Program-made: the position numbers and the translations under genes
From: Bdellovibrionales bacterium
GTDB taxonomy: Bacteria > Bdellovibrionota > UBA1018 > CAIMNF01
Assembly: GCA_947457605.1 (NCBI GenBank)
Contig: CANGWP010000038.1
Location: 1-16,580 of the forward strand
Direction: 5' to 3'
DNA: 16,580 bases
Part shown: positions 14,262 through 16,580 of the stretch, in pieces
Layout: each line of letters starts with the position of its first letter
Numbering within the stretch: the stretch's first letter is position 1
The notes under the pieces: model-generated
Databases searched by the model: none
What the model was told of the DNA's origin: nothing
What the model saw: the letters and a program-made list of their open reading frames with translations, nothing else

Positions 14262-15707
14262 TCAATTTTGACTTAGTCGAAGCATTAAATCCCGATAAAT
14301 TGCTATGGCCCCCTCAAGATCGCTCCACCGCACGGCTTCGTTTGGTCCCTTCGGCAAATTTTCAACAAGACCACAGCCATGAATTGAAACGGGAAATCCG
14401 GACCGATGAAAAAGTCCCGCGTCGCTCAAATAGTTAGTACATCTCTCATCGGAGACAGAGGCACCATCCAAACCGGGGAGAGAGTATTCTCGTTGGATCG
14501 AAAAATGAAATGCCGAATATTTTTCAGAAACCCGCTTTACCGAATCTCTCCAAGCCTTATCAATTTTTGAGGGATCCAAACCAGGAAGAGTCCGCAGCTC
14601 GAAGGCAACCCTCATCTTGCCACTCGCTGTATTTTGAATCCTAGCCAGAGATCCAACGCTTTCAGGCCAAATGAAATTATTGTCTGGATTCTGGTTAAGA
14701 GATGACACGAAAAGTTTCCATTCATGATCCAACTCAAGAACTACCTCTATAAGTTCGGACGGAATGAACCTGGTCGATACCTCGGTTATTCCTGCGAAAT
14801 CCACCCGAAAAAATCGTGCTTGATCTTCATCCCCTATTTTTTCCCGCAGAAACTGTTTAAAATCTTCAAACTGAAAAGAAGTAAGGGCTATTTTTGCTGA
14901 GGCAAGGTCAGGATTTGTGCCGGAGGCATTTTTTACCTCTATGGCAGACCATTGGAAATCGAACCCATTCTCGGTGGCCTGCAACAGAAGATCCATGAGT
15001 AACTCGAATGCGTTGATCGCATTCTTCGGAGTGGAGAAATCAACCCCGAGACCATAGGCAGTAAGGGTCAAACTCCGATTGTATCCTCGGGAATCACGGT
15101 CCCTGATGGAGGAATCCAAATCGACAACATAAGAAACCTGCCCCGTTGCCCGCACTTGCGTTTTCATTCCGGTAGGGGCGAATGTGTGCACCGTCTTGGG
15201 ATTAACCGCAAGGGACTCAATCAAAAACCTGCTTCCCATCATCCCGGAGTGTGATGCGCAAGTTCCTACAATATAGATGGGGTTCTTTGTCCGCTTGTCC
15301 ACTAAGTCGATTGCCGCAAAGAACCTGCACAGAAAATCCAACTTTCCTTGAACCGCTCCGGCTCCGACAATTCCGTGCTCATTGACAATGGGCGCCTGCG
15401 GGTTTCCCTGCGTTGCGGTCCAGAGATGCGGCAAGTTTCCGGTAGAAACGTCTAATGGGTTCACAAAAAGGTGGCCCCTCCTTGTGCTGCGATCTACAAG
15501 AGGATCGGAGACGAAACCAATGAGATTTGCCTGACGCTTCGAAAGCGACTCCAAGGAGTGACTAACGGACTGAAATGCCGTCTTCATTCCGTAATCATGC
15601 ATCATCGCTTGGAGATATCTGACCAATTCCTCATTCCCGGACTCCGCATGGGAAGGGATGCTCAAGATTCGCTTTGCGTGTTCTTTGAATTTGTCAAAAC
15701 TAAGCAT
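14262..15707 (-). CDS. M20-peptidase-fold protein with a degenerate active site
   Basis: A 481-residue relative of the M20 family (ArgE/DapE/carboxypeptidase G2 type), normally a two-zinc deacylase. Aligned by eye to E. coli ArgE, the metal and catalytic positions are changed: GHxD becomes NPLD (H to P84, D86 kept); the bridging Asp of the ADMKG motif becomes Q120 or V119; the DEE catalytic motif becomes A151-S152-H153; the Glu of GEPT becomes A177; the C-terminal His of AHxPDE becomes K453 (LPKGPNE). The dimer-domain His is also replaced, by Asp. The frame is intact and the surrounding fold motifs are kept, so it looks like a pseudoenzyme. ATG 15707 is preferred to TTG 15725, which would lie in the likely -10 box; neither has a good ribosome binding site. 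Confidence 0.8.
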   Translation of the reverse strand: MLSFDKFKEHAKRILSIPSHAESGNEELVRYLQAMMHDYGMKTAFQSVSHSLESLSKRQANLIGFVSDPLVDRSTRRGHLFVNPLDVSTGNLPHLWTATQGNPQAPIVNEHGIVGAGAVQGKLDFLCRFFAAIDLVDKRTKNPIYIVGTCASHSGMMGSRFLIESLAVNPKTVHTFAPTGMKTQVRATGQVSYVVDLDSSIRDRDSRGYNRSLTLTAYGLGVDFSTPKNAINAFELLMDLLLQATENGFDFQWSAIEVKNASGTNPDLASAKIALTSFQFEDFKQFLREKIGDEDQARFFRVDFAGITEVSTRFIPSELIEVVLELDHEWKLFVSSLNQNPDNNFIWPESVGSLARIQNTASGKMRVAFELRTLPGLDPSKIDKAWRDSVKRVSEKYSAFHFSIQREYSLPGLDGASVSDERCTNYLSDAGLFHRSGFPVSIHGCGLVENLPKGPNEAVRWSDLEGAIAIYRDLMLRLSQN

Positions 15708-15719
15708 CTTGTTTTTGAA

Positions 15720-15775
15720 TATCAAATACTTATTTTTGTTGCAATCAAAGAGGCTCGATCGCTAGATTAAAACAA
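15720..15775. promoter_or_regulatory. Overlapping divergent promoters for the M20-like operon and batE
   Basis: On the minus strand TTGATT (15743-15748) and TTGATA (15720-15725) are 17 bp apart and would start transcription just before ATG 15707. On the plus strand TTGCAA (15739-15744) and TAGATT (15763-15768) are 18 bp apart, with a start predicted at about 15775, nearly at the batE ATG. The two -35 boxes overlap, so the operons may compete or share a regulator. Confidence 0.4.
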
Positions 15776-16471
15776 ATGGCAGATTTAACTCAACTCGAAG
15801 GGGCTGGAAAGTTTAAAGAGGCTATCGAGTCACTTAAGGCCGCGCCCACCTATGACGCGAGTTATTTTTACAATTTAGGGATACTTCATGGTAAGTCCGG
15901 TGCGCCGGGACTCGCTACGGCATATCTCGAGAAGGCAAATCACCTCAGGCCTCATGATCCCGAGATTCAACGTAACCTTAACATTGCTAGGAAATCTCTT
16001 CAGGATCATTTGGCCAATGTAGGATCAGAGATGAGCATTGATTCAACCTCAAGCCCCATAGAGCTTTTCTCGGACCGGATTCACGGAGATGAAATTTTTG
16101 GTGTGATAGGAATGATCACGCTTATTGTTTCTCTGCTCTGGATTAGGGCCTATTTGAAGACGAGGAGTCTAATCAAAACCTTTTTGAAACCATCCGGGTG
16201 GTTCGGAGTCTTCGGGCTTATCATGATATTTGCATTTTATGGTCTTTATCGTTCCGGGAATTCCAATCCTCCGGCAGTGTTGATTGCAAAAGATCTATTG
16301 CGAAGCGGGCCAGGCCTTAGCTTTCCTGAAATTGCACCAATTGAGGCCGGAGTGAAGGTCAGGATGGTTGGCGCGCCCTCCAGCGTAAATGAAAATGAAA
16401 ATTGGCAAAAAGTGCGCTATAAAGACAACGAAACAGCCTGGTTGCCGGTTTCGAGCTTGCTACCTCTTTAG
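15776..16471 (+). CDS. batE: BatE-like TPR and SH3-domain membrane protein
   Basis: A 231-residue protein with N-terminal TPR units (about 5-75; DASYFYNLGILHGKSGAPGLATAYLEKA, with the Pro of HLRPHDPE), two membrane helices (about 107-124 and 142-158) and a C-terminal bacterial SH3-like domain (about 165-231, KDLLRSGPGLSFPEIAPIEAG and WQKVRY then TAWLPVSSLLPL). TPR + membrane + SH3 is the BatE layout, and the window's other bat genes support this, though batE lies 11 kb away. The loop between the helices is basic, which predicts TPR and SH3 outside, yet there is no signal peptide and no in-frame start upstream before a stop at 15716. There is no ribosome binding site, consistent with leaderless translation. 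A lipoprotein gene follows 8 bases later. Confidence 0.72.
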   Translation: MADLTQLEGAGKFKEAIESLKAAPTYDASYFYNLGILHGKSGAPGLATAYLEKANHLRPHDPEIQRNLNIARKSLQDHLANVGSEMSIDSTSSPIELFSDRIHGDEIFGVIGMITLIVSLLWIRAYLKTRSLIKTFLKPSGWFGVFGLIMIFAFYGLYRSGNSNPPAVLIAKDLLRSGPGLSFPEIAPIEAGVKVRMVGAPSSVNENENWQKVRYKDNETAWLPVSSLLPL

Positions 16472-16479
16472 GAGTTCAA

Positions 16480-16580
16480 ATGACGAGAGTTACTTCGCGA
16501 CTGATTTCGATTGGCATATTTCTCCTGTTTGCGGGTGGACTTCTGGGTGGATGTGCCGGAAAACAGATTAACGAGAGCGA
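16480..16580 (+). CDS. Lipoprotein, 5' end only
   Basis: The first 33 codons of a gene cut by the window edge. The protein begins MTRVTSRLISIGIFLLF and has a lipobox LGGC with the lipidated Cys at residue 25, followed by AGKQINES. It therefore has a type II signal peptide and should be anchored in a membrane facing the periplasm. AGGAG at 16470-16474, inside the batE stop region, is the ribosome binding site. Its place right behind batE suggests a joint operon. The mature part is not visible, so no function can be given. Confidence 0.8.
   Translation, partial: MTRVTSRLISIGIFLLFAGGLLGGCAGKQINES

Noticed and set aside
15471..15770. 99-codon plus-strand frame opposite the start of the M20-like gene
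   Set aside because: It is antisense to the conserved N-terminus of the M20-like protein, has no recognisable domain, and overlaps the divergent promoters.
1..16580. CRISPR arrays, tRNA/rRNA genes, insertion sequences, integrases
   Set aside because: No spaced repeat array, no cloverleaf or rRNA-like stretch and no transposase or integrase motif was seen on reading both strands; the only tandem repeat is the coding PNGFA array.

Overview
The window looks like chromosomal DNA of a Gram-negative bacterium of moderate GC content. It carries signal-peptide proteins, a lipoprotein, a Bat (aerotolerance) operon and an ETF/ETF-quinone oxidoreductase operon. The gene mix and protein style fit Bdellovibrionota (Bdellovibrio/Oligoflexia-like), but no rRNA or marker gene fixes this, so the assignment is an inference.

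Positions 1-4638 hold a tightly packed, translationally coupled plus-strand operon: the tail of an unknown gene, batA, a natural batB-batC fusion, and batD. Together they predict a periplasm-facing membrane complex of two MIDAS-type VWA domains, a TPR domain and the BatD Ig-like protein. The batBC fusion keeps what looks like BatC's old signal peptide inside the chain. A perfect 22-bp palindrome lies near the batD 3' end.

Positions 4695-8425 hold etfB-etfA and a membrane Fe-S oxidoreductase of the ETF:(mena)quinone oxidoreductase type. This is a complete route from flavin dehydrogenases (for example acyl-CoA dehydrogenases) to the quinone pool, probably with its own promoter at the end of batD.

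Positions 8448-10264 are on the minus strand: a small ribbon-helix-helix protein, then an exported HExxH protein coupled to a membrane-anchored protein of unknown function. Around them are an AT-rich inverted repeat, a hairpin beside a ribosome binding site, and short repeats shared by the two sides of the divergent region.

Positions 10453-12874 hold an exported peptidoglycan-binding protein with a 12 x 15-bp in-frame tandem repeat (PNGFA), a strong terminator, and a cold-shock protein gene with its own terminator.

Positions 12879-15725 hold a two-gene minus-strand operon that is the most unusual part of the window. An M20-peptidase-fold protein has lost almost all metal and catalytic residues. 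It is followed 3 bp later by an aldehyde-dehydrogenase-fold protein that keeps the nucleophilic Cys but has lost the conserved Asn and Glu. Both are intact full-length ORFs, so they look like maintained, repurposed enzymes rather than decaying genes.

Positions 15776-16580 hold a BatE-like TPR/SH3 membrane protein, away from the other bat genes and probably made from a nearly leaderless mRNA, followed by the start of a lipoprotein gene that runs off the window.
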